A DNA stretch of 54,389 nucleotides from Nemertoderma westbladi (GCA_032718475.1 JAUCBJ010005792.1:22501-76889), one strand, 5' to 3'. Shown: positions 1 through 11,015, counted from the first letter of the stretch. The notes: generated from the letters alone by a model not told the origin. Numbers and translations: made by a program.

Positions 1-480
1 TCAAGGAGATAGTCTTCCACAAAGTCGTGAAGGAACTCCGAATTTAATTGAGTTAGAGTGTTGAACGTCGAATAATCAATAACTGCAATGTACGCATTTA
101 TAAAACGATATAAAATCAGCTTTTCTATTACAGAAATATGGATATAATATAATTACATAACACGGAAAAAGATTTAACAATATCCAAATCAATAACCTAA
201 CATATCAAACTAACCAAAAGGTTTCCGTTCTTTCTGTTCCAGCACCATCGCATTTCACTGTAGTTGGGCAAACAATAGAGATATATTTAGTAAGTCATAA
301 ATAATACCAAACAGTTAAATAGAAAAGTATTTAACAATTACTGTAAAAAATCGAATAACCTTGTCACATCAAAACAATTAAGGGGAGGTTAAAAAAAGTT
401 CAATCTATCAAACAGAAAAGGTCATGTTAATTCTGTAAGTTTATAAGAAAAATATTAAATTGTAAACATTATTGTGATTA
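1..480. other. AT-rich non-coding stretch
   Basis: No reading frame, RNA gene or repeat that I can support is visible here. The base composition is strongly AT-rich, as in the introns further right. Confidence 0.6.
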
Positions 481-631
481 TTTAGTGTTATAGACTTACA
501 CTAGAACACTGCACTGCACATAAATAACATTTAGTGTTATAGACTTACACTAGAACACTGCACTGCACATAAATAACATTTAGTGTTATAGATAGACTTA
601 CACTAGAACACTGCACTGCACATAAATAACA
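481..631. repeat. Three tandem copies of a 49-bp unit
   Basis: The unit starts TTTAGTGTTATAGACTTACA and ends with CACATAAATAACA. Copies begin at 481, 530 and 579. The third copy has a 4-bp TAGA duplication inside it. The copies are otherwise identical, so the triplication is recent. No coding potential. Confidence 0.9.
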
Positions 632-1062
632 AAGTCATTGTGTTTCCTTTTATAAGTTTTATTCTCACAACCTTTATAAGAAACATTACAAATATTATTT
701 AATTATTATTTTAAAGTTTATTTATTTATTAACATTAACAAAATACATCTGACAGTATTGAAATAAAAATAGAATCGTATATTAGTAAAACCAATACTTT
801 AACAAATATTGAATTTTATAATTATTAGCTCAATAAAGTAATTGTGATAGCAAGCCTATTAGTCAGTCAACCTTAGTAACCAAACCAAGCCACTATGTCA
901 TATACAATATACAACATAGCTCCCGGCAAGAATAATATTAATATTGCAATATCTGAATGGACATTTTCAATGTCAATATGCAATATAATAAGAGGTTATG
1001 ACGTAGCTTTAATACATTACAAATAATATTGAAATATAATTATATTGAGTTCTACGTATGTA

Positions 1063-1590
1063 AAAAACGGTTACAATAAGGTTGATATTAAATATAAAAA
1101 CGGTTACAATAAGGTTGATATTAAATATAAAAACGGTTACAATAAGGTTGATATTAAATATAAAAACGGTTACAATAAGGTTGATATTAAATATAAAAAC
1201 GGTTACAATAAGGTTGATATTAAATATAAAAACGGTTACAATAAGGTTGATATTAAATATAAAAACGGTTACAATAAGGTTGATATTAAATATAAAAACG
1301 GTTACAATAAGGTTGATATTAAATATAAAAACGGTTACAATAAGGTTGATATTAAATATAAAAACGGTTACAATAAGGTTGATATTAAATATAAAAACGG
1401 TTACAATAAGGTTGATATTAAATATAAAAACGGTTACAATAAGGTTGATATTAAATATAAAAACGGTTACAATAAGGTTGATATTAAATATAAAAACGGT
1501 TACAATAAGGTTGATATTAAATATAAAAACGGTTACAATAAGGTTGATATTAAATATAAAAACGGTTACAATAAGGTTGATATTAAATAT
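1063..1590. repeat. Perfect 33-bp minisatellite, 16 copies
   Basis: The unit reads AAAAACGGTTACAATAAGGT followed by TGATATTAAATAT (33 bp). It is repeated 16 times with no base difference that I can find. Because 33 is a multiple of three, two plus-strand frames stay open across the array (residue period 11, NGYNKVDIKYK in one frame). That is an arithmetic consequence and not evidence for a protein: there is no ATG at the start and both frames are equally open. Confidence 0.95.
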
Positions 1591-2130
1591 TATCTCTTTA
1601 CTTAGCGAATATTGCAGCTACATTTATTGGTTAGAAGCCACGGCTGCCTAGGTAACCTACTTCCATTAAAGTTGCTTTAGCTGCGACACCTAGAGCTCGT
1701 TTTCGGAACTCGAAATAGAGGCAATACCAAACCGCTCTGTTATATTTAATTGATACCTGGTTCTGGTTCTTAAAGTGTGCAGAGATATACCACAGTGCGC
1801 CTCCACTCTCAAAACTGCATGTAATATATACCGTTTTACTTTTGGCTGTTATTTTAAGTATAATTTAAATAACCATCGCACCACCCCCCAATATTACAAG
1901 TTTTAATTTATCGATTTTAATTATATTTTTAGTTACTTAAATTTATTATATATTTATGGTTTGTTCTAATATCACGCTCACTCTATCTCTATCGCGCCAC
2001 CACCCCCGCTATACAACTCGTATTATACAGGATTACTTTTTTCATTGTATATATTTGACCTATCCTACGTGGTTTTAATTTATCGATTTTTAAGTTTTAT
2101 TGTACCGTCAACTGGGTTTATATACCATTA
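1591..2130. other. Non-coding spacer
   Basis: AT-rich sequence between two minisatellites. It contains two short C-runs followed by related T-rich text (around 1885 and 1995), possibly a diverged duplication. No gene seen. Confidence 0.5.
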
Positions 2131-2154
2131 ATGTTTAGAATGTGTTTTAATATC

Positions 2155-2310
2155 ATGCTGTCTGATTGTCTGATGGCGTCTGCAGACGCGTCTGTGGGCA
2201 TCTGTGTCAGACGTCTTCAGATGTCTGGCAGATCTGACATCTGTAGCTCGTCTGACAGATCTGTCAGACGTCTGAGACAGACGTGTCACAGACTTTTCCA
2301 GTTTCCTGCA
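2155..2310. repeat. Degenerate TCTG/CAGA palindrome-rich leader
   Basis: This is a cluster of imperfect palindromes made of TCTG and CAGA words. It includes the perfect 18-bp palindrome TCTGACAGATCTGTCAGA at about 2249-2266. It grades into the ordered 21-bp array to the right and looks like its diverged edge. Confidence 0.7.
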
Positions 2311-2313
2311 AGT

Positions 2314-2570
2314 CTGTGACAGACGTAAAGACGTCTGAGACAGACGTAAAGACGTCTGAGACAGACGTCTTTACGTCTGTCACAGACGTCTTTACGTCTG
2401 TCACAGACGTCTTTACGTCTGTCGCAGACGTCTTTACGTCTGTCACAGACGTCTTTACGTCTGTCACAGACGTCTTTACGTCTGTCACAGACGTCTTTAC
2501 GTCTGTCTCAGACGTCTTTACGTCTGTCTCAGACGTCTTTACGTCTGTCACAGACGTCTTTACGTCTGTT
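2314..2570. repeat. Palindromic 21-bp minisatellite with an orientation switch
   Basis: The unit is about 21 bp and contains ACAGACGTCTTTACGTCTGT, an 8-bp inverted repeat (ACAGACGT/ACGTCTGT) around a CTTT loop. The first two or three units carry the complementary loop AAAG; from about 2360 on, the loop reads CTTT. The array is thus a string of potential hairpins and an inverted repeat overall. Open frames on both strands (TDVFTSV or TDVKTSV, period 7) follow from the 21-bp length and are not genes. Confidence 0.9.
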
Positions 2571-2571
2571 C

Positions 2572-3611
2572 ACGCTTTTAAAACGGTTTAACTTTTCTTT
2601 TTTTACGTCTGACATCAGATGCCAAGGCAATATATTGAATGTTTCATTCGTATCATATCAAGCAAGACATATGAGATGGTAATGTTACTGAATAGGAAAC
2701 TTTCGGATCCGTAGTTGTGGGGGAGGGGGGGGGGGGGGGGGTATTTTTTAACCCTATTTGGCCAGGGGGTGTCATTTTAGAATTTTTTTCTAAAGAAAAA
2801 TTATTGCTACCACCTATTCCACCTATTTGAGTAATTTTTGTGAAAAACAGAGATTCCAAATCCTGGACAGACTATTTAATTAACGCTGCCCATGCCTTCC
2901 CCTTACGTCATCTGACTTCCGGAACCATGATCCCAAGTACTGTAGCAGAAGTCATCCACATGCTCAAGCAAGCAATTTTATTGAAATTTATTATTAAGTA
3001 TGACATGGTAATTTTATCAAGGGCACGAGTTTAGGTACACCAAACACCAGATTACGGCATTAGAAACTGATAAGAATTTAATGAATCAAATGTATTTTCA
3101 AAACAGGGAGGGCTAGGCAGGCTTACTGTACAGTATGTCGACATTGTACAGTACATTGAAATGCAATCAAATAATAATATCCGAACAGAGAATAAACAAA
3201 TAACTAAACCATTTATTGTCTACACATATCGATTCGCATATCAATAAACCTATGAACTTAAGAGAAAGAGCAGTATTTATTCGATGTTGAATATAATTAA
3301 CCTTTGTGTCTTGTAAAGCCCCATCTGCAGCAATTAAATTACCACGACATACAGAGTTGTGTAGACGATGAATCTCACATATTTATATTTATTTATTTAA
3401 ATTTAAATACAATTTTAATTTTACATCCGCACATCTGTATCAAATTTCATTGAAATCGAAACAAGTTGAGTTTTGGAAAATTGAAGTTTTCAGTTTTTAA
3501 TTTGTTTTTTAATTTTAGCCACAGATTACTTGAAAATATAGTAGATAGGTACATTTTGGTGCGTTGAGTCCGAATATTCGCTCGATTTTCAATTTCTCAG
3601 CAATATGACAG
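2572..3611. other. Non-coding spacer with a long G-tract
   Basis: Contains a G-rich homopolymer at about 2708-2740 (nearly uninterrupted G). Otherwise AT-rich sequence without a supported gene. Confidence 0.5.
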
Positions 3612-3638
3612 CCTATAAATTGCATTTTTGTTGGGAAC

Positions 3639-4835
3639 TTATCGCCCCCCAGTTCTGAGGTTTTAGGAACTTATCGCCCCTGATCCTTTATCGCCCCTGG
3701 TCCTTTATCGCCCCTGGGTCTTTATCGCCCCTGGTCCTTTATCGCCCCTGGTCCTTTATCGCCCCTGGGTCTTTATCGCCCCTGGGTCTTTATTGCCCCT
3801 GGTCCTTTATCGCCCCTGGTCCTTTATCGCCCCCGAGTCTTTATCGCCCCTGGTCCTTTATCGCCCCCGAGTCTTTATCGCCCCTGGTCCTTTATCGCCC
3901 CTGGTCCTTTATCGCCCCTGGGTCTTTATCGCCCCTGGGTCTTTATCGCCCCTGGTCCTTTATCGCCCCTGGTCCTTTATCGCCCCTGGGTCTTTATCGC
4001 CCCTGGTCCTTTATCGCCCCTGGTCCTTTATCGCCCCTGGGTCTTTATCGCCCCTGGGTCTTTATCGCCCCTGGTCCTTTATCGCCCCTGGTCCGTTATC
4101 GCCCCTGGTCCTTTATCGCCCCCGAGTCTTTATCGCCCCTGGTCCTTTATCGCCCCCGAGTCTTTATCGCCCCTGGTCCTTTATCGCCCCTGGTCCTTTA
4201 TCGCCCCTGGGTCTTTATTGCCCCTGGGTCTTTATCGCCCCTGGTCCTTTATCGCCCCTGGTCCTTTATCGCCCCTGGGTCTTTATCGCCCCTGGTCCTT
4301 TATCGCCCCTGGTCCTTTATCGCCCCTGGGTCTTTATCGCCCCTGGGTCTTTATCGCCCCTGGTCCTTTATCACCCCTGGTCCTTTATCGCCCCTGGGTC
4401 TTTATCGCCCCTGGTCCTTTATCGCCCCTGGTCCTTTATCGCCCCTGGGTCTTTATCGCCCCTGGGTCTTTATCGCCCCTGGTCCTTTATCGCCCCTGGG
4501 TCTTTATCGCCCCTGGGTCTTTATCGCCCCTGGTCCTTTATCGCCCCTGGTCCTTTATCGCCCCTGGTCCTTTATCGCCCCTGGTCCTTTATCGCCCCTG
4601 CTCATCTTTATCGCCCCTGGTCCTTTATCGCCCCCGAGTCTTTATCGCCCCTGGGTCTTTATCGCCCCTGGGTCTTTATCGCCCCTGGTCCTTTATCGAC
4701 CCTGGGTCTTTATCGCCCCTGGTCCTTTATCGCCCCTGCTCATCTTTATCGCCCCTGGTCCTTTATCGCCCCTGGTCCTTTATCGCCCCTGGGTCTTTAT
4801 CGCCCCTGGTCCTTTATCGCCCCTGCTCATCTTTC
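3639..4835. repeat. 17-bp minisatellite of the fold-back left arm
   Basis: Two main unit variants alternate irregularly: GGTCCTTTATCGCCCCT and GGGTCTTTATCGCCCCT (17 bp each), about 68 copies. Minor variants carry CCCGAGTC or GCTCATC. The GCTCATC variant that ends the array near 4825 also occurs inside it near 4600 and 4738, which points to block duplication. A 17-bp period cycles all three frames every 51 bp, so long frames occur by chance and encode only repeats (LSPLVLYRPW and similar). Confidence 0.95.
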
Positions 4836-4994
4836 CATCTTTCCCCCAACTTTCTCATACTTCCTAAAGTCACATAATTTACTGTAGTTATAGTTTACAT
4901 TTATATTTATACTCAAGTAGTTTCAGATAGAGTAGACCTACAATTAATTAGAAATTATATTATTCATATTTTCATATTAAATTCATAGACTAAG

Positions 4995-5078
4995 CAGCAG
5001 CTTGATTTAATGTTAACAATCTGGGCTTTCATTTTGGAGGCTCCAGGTTCGATCCCTAGACGACGCATTTTTTTTTAC
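4995..5078 (+). promoter_or_regulatory. tRNA-like segment with Pol III B box and T-run
   Basis: GGTTCGATCC at 5046-5055 is a perfect match to the tRNA B-box consensus. It sits in a short CCAGG...CCTAG arm, and a T-run at about 5068-5076 follows as a Pol III terminator would. The upstream A box is poor. The mirrored site in the right arm (about 8010-8090) is degraded. The related array near 49.6 kb carries GGTTCGATTCC at 49592-49602 in the same relative place. I infer that this repeat family carries, or descends from, a tRNA-derived SINE. Confidence 0.35.
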
Positions 5079-5165
5079 TGTTTTGGCACGGGACTTTAAA
5101 TGCAATTTTTCTGGTCGATAAATCAGAACCATGGTAACTTGGCAAATAGAGTAGAAAGGTTTATT

Positions 5166-6395
5166 ATGGAAGATCACCCATTCTGGAGAACAAGCATTCC
5201 TTTAGCGCTTTAGGAAACAGAGTGGAAGGGTTTACTATGGAAGATCACCCATGGTGGTGAACTGGCATTCCTTTAGAAAACAGAGTGGAAGGGTTTACTG
5301 TGGAAATCATCCATGGTGGTGAACAGACATTCCTTTAGGAAACAGAGTAGAAGGGTTTACTGTGGAAGATCACCCATGGTGGTGAACAGGCATTCCTTTA
5401 GCAAACAGAGTGGAAGGGTTTACTGTGGAAGATCATCCATGGTGGCGAACAGACATTCCTTTAGGAAACAGAGTGGAAGGGTTTACTGTGGAAGATCACC
5501 CATGGTGGTGAACAGGCATTCCTTTAGCGCTTTAGGAAACAGAGTGGAAGGGTTTACTGTGGAAGATCATCCATGGTGGTGAACAGGCATTCCTTTGGAA
5601 ACAGAGAGGAAGGGTTTACTGTAGAAGATCACCCATGGTGGTGAACAGGCATTCCTTTAGGAAACAGAGTGGAAGGGTTTACTGTGGAAGATAATCCATG
5701 GTGGTGAACAGGCATTCCTTTAGCAAACAGAGTGGAAGGGTTTACTGTGGAAGATCACCCATGGTGGTGAACAGGCATTCCTTTAGGAAACAGAGTGGAA
5801 GGGTTTACTGTGGAAGATCACCCATGGGGGTGAACAGGCATTCCTTTAGCAAACAGAGTGGAAGGGTTTACTGTAGAAGATCACCCATGGTGGTGAACAG
5901 GCATTCCTTTAGGAAACAGAGTGGAAGGGTTTACTGTGGAAGATCACCCATGGTGGTGAACAGGCATTCCTTTAGCAAACAGAGTGGAAGGGTTTACTGT
6001 GGAAGATCATCCATGGTGGTGAACAGGCATTCCTTTAGGAAACAGAGTGGAAGGGTTTACTGTGGAAGAAAGATCACCCATGGTGGTGAACAGGCATTCC
6101 TTTAGGAAACAGAGTGGAAGGGTTTACTGTAGAAGATCACCCATGGTGGTGAACAGGCATTCCTTTAGGAAACAGAGTGGAAGGGTTTACTGTGGAAGAA
6201 AGATCACCCATGGTGGTGAACAGGCTTTCCTTTAGGAAACAGAGTGGAAGGGTTTACTGTGGAAGATCACCCATGGTGGTGAACAGGCATTCCTTTAGAG
6301 TTGACGGGTGTAATGTGGAAGATCACCCATGGTGGTGAACAGGCATTCCTTTAGCGTGGACGGGTTTAATGTGGAAGATCACCCTTGATGGCGTA
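5166..6395. repeat. 63-bp minisatellite, left arm of fold-back element
   Basis: The unit is 63 bp: CAGGCATTCCTTTAGGAAAC, AGAGTGGAAGGGTTTACTGT, then GGAAGATCACCCATGGTGGTGAA in order. There are roughly 19 copies with substitutions and occasional insertions (AGCGCTTT, AGA). The 63-bp period keeps a frame open (MVVNRHSFRKQSGRVYCGRSP). These are repeat translations, not genes. Confidence 0.95.
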
Positions 6396-6745
6396 CAGGC
6401 ATTCACTAGCTTACTGAGCCTAAATGTTACTATTTTAATCAACTGGATTTATTTTAACGTATTTTTTGCACTAGACCTTTGCACTTATTATTGCAAATTT
6501 ACCTATGGCAGTATACATATACATGCAGTTTAATTTTTAATGATTTTAAAATACTCTATTTTTCGCTGTAAAACTGTGTACATACAGTATGTGGTGTTAA
6601 AATATTAAATAATAATTTATACAAATCTTATTTCAAATAACATATTGTTTTTAACTATAACATTTGTACTTAGGCAATTTAACTACAAAACTCTTATGAC
6701 ACTAATAAACAATACAAATACCAATGCCAATGCCAACGTTGATTG
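6396..6745. repeat. Inner AT-rich segment of left fold-back arm
   Basis: Matches the reverse complement of about 6925-7215, for example GAGCCTAAATGTTACTATTT and CGTATTTTTTGCACTAGACC on the left and their complements on the right. The arms diverge moderately here. No coding signal. Confidence 0.75.
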
Positions 6746-6910
6746 TAGGGCCTTATCGCCCCTGGGAACTTATCGGCCCCTGGGAACTTATCGCCCCTCA
6801 AATGGTCCTTTATCGCCCCTTGGGAACATATCGCCCCCGGGTCTTTATCGCCTCTGGGTCTTTATCGCCCCTGGTAACTTATCCCCACTGTGACAAATAT
6901 GAATTTTGAA
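6746..6910. repeat. Central TATCGCCCC module of the fold-back element
   Basis: Eight or so TTATCGCCCC words with GGGAAC, GGTCC or GGGTC spacers, ending with CCACTGTGACAAATATGAAT. The same module occurs inverted at 8458-8625, there with a G-run of about 17 in the middle. This copy is the turning point of the large inverted repeat. Confidence 0.75.
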
Positions 6911-7227
6911 TGGGAGTTGCGTTGGTATTGGTATTGTTTATTAGTGTCATAAGAGTCTGTATCCATATACTGTAGTTAAATTACGAGTCACATGACATAC
7001 ATTGAATTGCCTAAGTAGGCCTAAAATAATGTTATAAATAAAAACAATATGTTATAAAATATGTTATAAATAGAGTATTTTAAAATCATTAATAACTAAA
7101 CTGCATGTATACTGGCATATGTAAAATTGGAATAATAACAGCAAAGGTCTAGTGCAAAAAATACGTTAAAATAAATCGAGTTGATTAAAATAGTAACATT
7201 TAGGCTCAGTGTGCTAGGGAGTGCCTG

Positions 7228-7915
7228 TACGCCGTCAAGGGTGATCTTCCACATTAAACCATTCCACTCTGTTTCATAAAGGAATACCTGTTCACCACCA
7301 TGATGTGTGATCTTCCACAGTAAACCCTTCCACTCTGTTTCCTAAATGAATACCTGTTCACCACCATGATGTGTGATCTTCCACAGTAAACCCTTCCACT
7401 CTGTTTCCCAAAGGAATGCTTGTTCGCCACCATGGGTGATCTTCCTCAGTAAACCTTTCTAGTCTGTTTCCCAAAGGAATGCCTGTTCACCACCATGGGT
7501 GATCTTCCACAGTAAACCCTTCCACTCAGTTTCCCAAAGGACTACCTGTTCACCACCATGTGTGATCTTCCACAGTAAACCCTTCCACTCAGTTTCCCAA
7601 AGGAATGCCTGTTCACCACCATGGGTGATCTTCCACAGTAAACCCTTCCACTCAGTTTCCCAAAGGAATGCCTGTTCACCACCATTGGTGATCTTCCACA
7701 GTAAGCCCTTCCACTCAGTTTCCCAAAAGAATGCCTGTTCACCACCATGGGTGATCTTCCACAGTAAACCCTTCCACTCAGTTTCCCAAAGGAATGCCTG
7801 TTCACCACCATGGATGATCTTCCACAGTAAACCCTTCTACTCTGTTTCCTAAAGCGCTAAAGGAATGCCTGTTCTCCACAATGGGTGATCTTCCATAATA
7901 AACCCGTTACTCTGT
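7228..7915. repeat. 63-bp minisatellite, right arm, inverted
   Basis: About 11 copies of the same 63-bp unit as at 5.2-6.4 kb, on the opposite strand (GGTGATCTTCCACAGTAAAC and so on). Several units here share an A at a position where the left arm has G (CACTCAGTTTCCC), so each arm has homogenised on its own. Confidence 0.95.
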
Positions 7916-8285
7916 TTTCCAAGTTACCATGGTTCTCATTTATCGACCAGAAAGGGATGAAAACCCGGGTAAAGCTAGTCTGCAGCATTTAAAGTCCCGT
8001 GCCAAAACAGTAAAAAAAAATGCATCGTCCAGGAGCCTGGAGCCGAACTTGGAGAAGAACCTGGAGCCTCCAGAATGAAAGCCCAGATTGTTAACACTAA
8101 ATCAAGCTGCTTCTTAGTCTATGAATTGAACATGAAAATATGAATAATATAATTTCTAATTGTGGGCCCCCTCTTACTGAAACTATTTGAGTTTAGGCTA
8201 AATATAAATGTAAACAATAACTAGAGTAAAATATGTGACTTAGAGGAAGTATGAGAAAGTTGCGGGAAAGTATGCTGCATTTAAT

Positions 8286-8628
8286 GACAGGGGCGATAAA
8301 GGACCTGGGGCGATAAAGACTCGTGGGCGATAAAGACCCAGGGGCGATAAGTTCCTAAAAACTCAGAACTGGGGGGCGATAAGTTCCCAACAAAAATGCA
8401 ATTTATAGGGGCGATAAAGTTCCAGGGGCGATAAGGTCCTGCTTCGCCAACGTTTCTCCCATTTAAAATTCATATTTGTCACAGTGCCGAAAGTTACCAG
8501 GCGCGATAAAGACCCGGGGGCGATAAAGACCCGGGGGGGGGGGGGGGGCGATATGTTCCCAGATAAAGGACCAATTCAGGGGCGATAAGTTCCCAGGGGG
8601 TGATAAGGCCCTACAATCTTTTAGGATA
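8286..8628. repeat. Short 17-bp module and inverted central copy
   Basis: About four GGGGCGATAAAG units (8286-8350), then the inverted terminal sequence, then at 8458-8625 an inverted copy of the 6746-6910 module interrupted by a G homopolymer near 8533-8549. This explains all GATAAA-rich sequence here; no gene. Confidence 0.8.
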
Positions 8629-9085
8629 AGAAAAATAACTCTGGTAACGATTTCAAAGAGTTGGCCCAAACCACCCAATTACACTCAAAGCTGGTAAAAT
8701 TTCACTGATTTAGCCAAATTTGCAACATTTTAGCCCAAAATTAAATTACATATATATCGAAAATAAAACAACGTCCTATGAAAATTATATTTCCGGTATC
8801 TTTGCACATTTATAAGACATGTTCGTCTTACAAAGTTGACATATTCCGAAATTTCCAAGAGTTTGTCAATTTTGATGTCAAATTTGGATTACGTAGCAAT
8901 AATTGAAAAATTCTGGCTCATGAAGAAACTTAGAGGCAGCTCGAAAGTTGAACCAGATATAAATAATATTGAGTACAGCAATTGTAAATAAATTCATTTA
9001 GCTCAATAACAATTAAACGTTAATTATTAAATCTGGTCGTATTTCAGCAGAGCTACGTTAGGTTTTGGTATTAAGGATTGATAGT
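8629..9085. other. Non-coding spacer
   Basis: AT-rich sequence right of the fold-back element. Nothing I can support as a gene or repeat. Confidence 0.5.
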
Positions 9086-9157
9086 GCGCCAGTGGCTCAG
9101 TTGGCAGAGCGTGGGATTTGGAATCTCTAGGTACCGAGTTCAATCCCCCAATTCCGG
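9086..9157 (+). repeat. tRNA-derived SINE head or tRNA pseudogene
   Basis: The 72-nt text folds partly as a tRNA. The D arm is perfect (GCTC/GAGC around AGTTGGCA), with an A box TGGCTCAGTTGG. The anticodon stem pairs 4 of 5 around the loop TTTGGAA, giving anticodon TGG (proline type) by position. The T arm keeps TTCAATC but its stem pairs badly, and the acceptor strands (GCGCCAG versus ATTCCGG) do not pair. It is therefore not a functional tRNA. A tRNA-derived SINE 5' end fits best; an old tRNA pseudogene is the alternative. Confidence 0.6.
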
Positions 9158-9884
9158 TGAATGTTTTTTGTTGTAAGATTGGTAGGAAGCCATTCAAGGA
9201 GGCAGTTCTTGCGTTAGTAGACGCGGACCTTTGCGCGATTTCACGCTTGTTCATTTTAAATTTCCCCCCATTTTATGCCAAATATCAATGCGTTTACTTC
9301 CTTGTTATATTTGGCTGATTATTTATACTGTATTGCAGTAATTATGGCCTTCTGGTGAACTCAGTAATTCTTTTACCAGATCCAAATGGTGCGAATATTT
9401 GAACAGCGCGATTAGAAAGTAGAGAACCCGGAAATTGGAATTATATTCCCTTAAGTTTTAGTACACAGGACCGGTAATGTAAGTTATTAATTAATAGGTA
9501 CTATAGTTGGGGACAATCAATATTTTATAATTATTGGTGTTATTCGCCAAGATGGGATTTGCGTCCATCTCCATAATAACCCCACCCCCCCCCCCCCTCC
9601 CTCTGTCTCCTATATACAGTAGGCCTATATATGTATATATCAGTCTGTACAAGTATTGCTCTTTTGGAGTCAACGTCATGTACTTTTTAAATATTATATC
9701 ATTCATATAACTTTTTACTTCAATGAAATAATAAACTCCAACAAGATGATGTCTCCACATTTCCTTTTTGGTGCGATAGCTAACAAAACAAAATTATATG
9801 AATAACAGAATTGCGACTTGTGATGATATATTATTGTTTATTTATAAGTACGTAATATAACTATTTAAAGAATTCCGGGCAATA
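9158..9884 (+). other. Upstream region of the RIN-like gene
   Basis: AT-rich, with a C-homopolymer at about 9583-9598. It should hold the 5' UTR and promoter if exon 1 is correctly called, but I see no convincing core promoter motif. The bases before the start codon (AATAATGG) have A at -3 and G at +4. Confidence 0.35.
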
Positions 9885-10336
9885 ATGGCAACTTCACCGG
9901 TTATTCACGGTCACCACTCGGATGATGATGACAACACCCAGTTGCCGGTAGCGGAACTGATAGTTCATTGGGAAAACTGGAATTTATTACAGATCCGCGA
10001 AGCTAACAAATTCGTATCCGTGGCTCGGAGGTTCTGTAGTCTACGGGGCCAATTAGGTGTTAGACCGAAACGGAGGAAAGATACCCGCAAGATCCAGAGT
10101 TCCTCTTTCGTTACCTTGATGAGGGGTGCTTACGGGAAAGCGATCGAACTGGACACAGATGTGGAGGACACTGACATTGATGACATACATGACTCTGTTT
10201 TTGAGGATAACATTTTCAGTAAACCACGGTCAATATCTTCTCCTTCTGTGACGTCATCTTGTGTCAACAGCTGCTGCCATATTGATGCCAGATATTTGGA
10301 AATACAAAGCGGTATTCCAGAGAAACATTCAAAAGA
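9885..10336 (+). CDS. RIN-like gene, exon 1 (start codon)
   Basis: This reads from an ATG in good context for 150 codons plus two bases to the donor AAAGA|GTAAGT at 10337. The protein starts MATSPVIHGHHSDDDD. It has an acidic N-terminus, a WENWNLLQIREANKFV segment that is probably helical, a basic patch (RPKRRKDTRK) and an acidic stretch (DTDVEDTDIDDIHD). No SH2 domain, which vertebrate RIN proteins carry near the N-terminus, is evident. It ends in phase 2 and the next likely exon (32865) enters with one base, so the join is in frame and gives a Glu codon. Composition is clearly more coding-like than the surroundings. Assignment to the RIN-like gene rests on strand, order and phase; extra exons may lie in the 22-kb intron. 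Confidence 0.6.
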
Positions 10337-11015
10337 GTAAGTTTTACTTTTAAAGTATTAATTAACTATAATTAACTAACCGTTAAATGACCTTATATTA
10401 AATATTACTGAATAATTTGTGACTTATTGAGCCAGCTTAAGTTAATGGCTCCTATAAGCAGCCTACTTGAGTTAATCTAGAATAAATGAGAGGTGTCAAT
10501 CATGAAGAAAGGATTATAAACAATAATACGAAATACCTGAAGGTTTTCATTTCAGATATTTCTGAATTTCAAATGTTTTTATTTCATCCGACTAGCGGTA
10601 GACTGGATAACTGCCAAGGGATTACCGTCCCCACCAAGACGCCGCCTATGGATTGTCTAGCACGTATATCTGCCGCGGTTCAGCTTATACCGATACAGTC
10701 ATTGGTCCATATAAGAGACAGGTTTTGAACTTCGTTGGGTTCTGTGTAAAAATGTAAACACTGGACTTCCTCAGAAATTATGTAATAAGGGGTTTCCCGG
10801 GGCGTAGAATCCATTTTTCCGGGTCTCGAAAGTTGATTTCGCCTAGCAGTTGCTGATTTTTGAAGAAATGTTGCATGTCTCAAATTTGGCATCGATTCCC
10901 TAATGTGAGACAAGAAATTCAATTGTAATTTTTTTTAATAACTAACATGAAATAACCTCATAAATATTACGGAGAATCTTGTTAGGTTCTTACAGCCTTT
11001 ATTTGAGACAAAAGA

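Larger units (their letters stand above)
3612..8628. mobile_element. Large fold-back (TU-like) element with tandem-repeat arms
   Basis: The left arm starts with the TATAAATTGCATTTTTGTTG text near 3616. Its reverse complement closes the right arm near 8405. Between them, in mirrored order, come a 17-bp GATAAA-type array, a unique stretch with a tRNA-like B box, a 63-bp array, and an AT-rich stretch converging on about 6746-6910. The left arm is longer because its arrays are expanded: about 68 versus about 4 copies of the 17-bp unit. The segment 8458-8625 is a further inverted copy of 6746-6910. Long inverted arms built from tandem repeats are the hallmark of fold-back elements such as Drosophila FB and sea urchin TU. 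No transposase frame is visible, so it would be non-autonomous. Confidence 0.75.

Noticed and set aside
1045-1651. Array read as a CRISPR or as a repeat protein gene
   Set aside because: There are no spacers between the 33-bp units, and the sequence is animal nuclear DNA. No ATG opens the frame.
3793-4887. Long open frame (364 codons) of LSPLVLYRPW-type repeats
   Set aside because: Pure translation of the 17-bp array. A second, overlapping frame gives the same repeats, and no unique sequence, start context or domain is present.
9086-9157. Functional tRNA-Pro(TGG)
   Set aside because: The D and anticodon arms are good, but the acceptor and T stems do not pair and no CCA-proximal structure or T-run follows.
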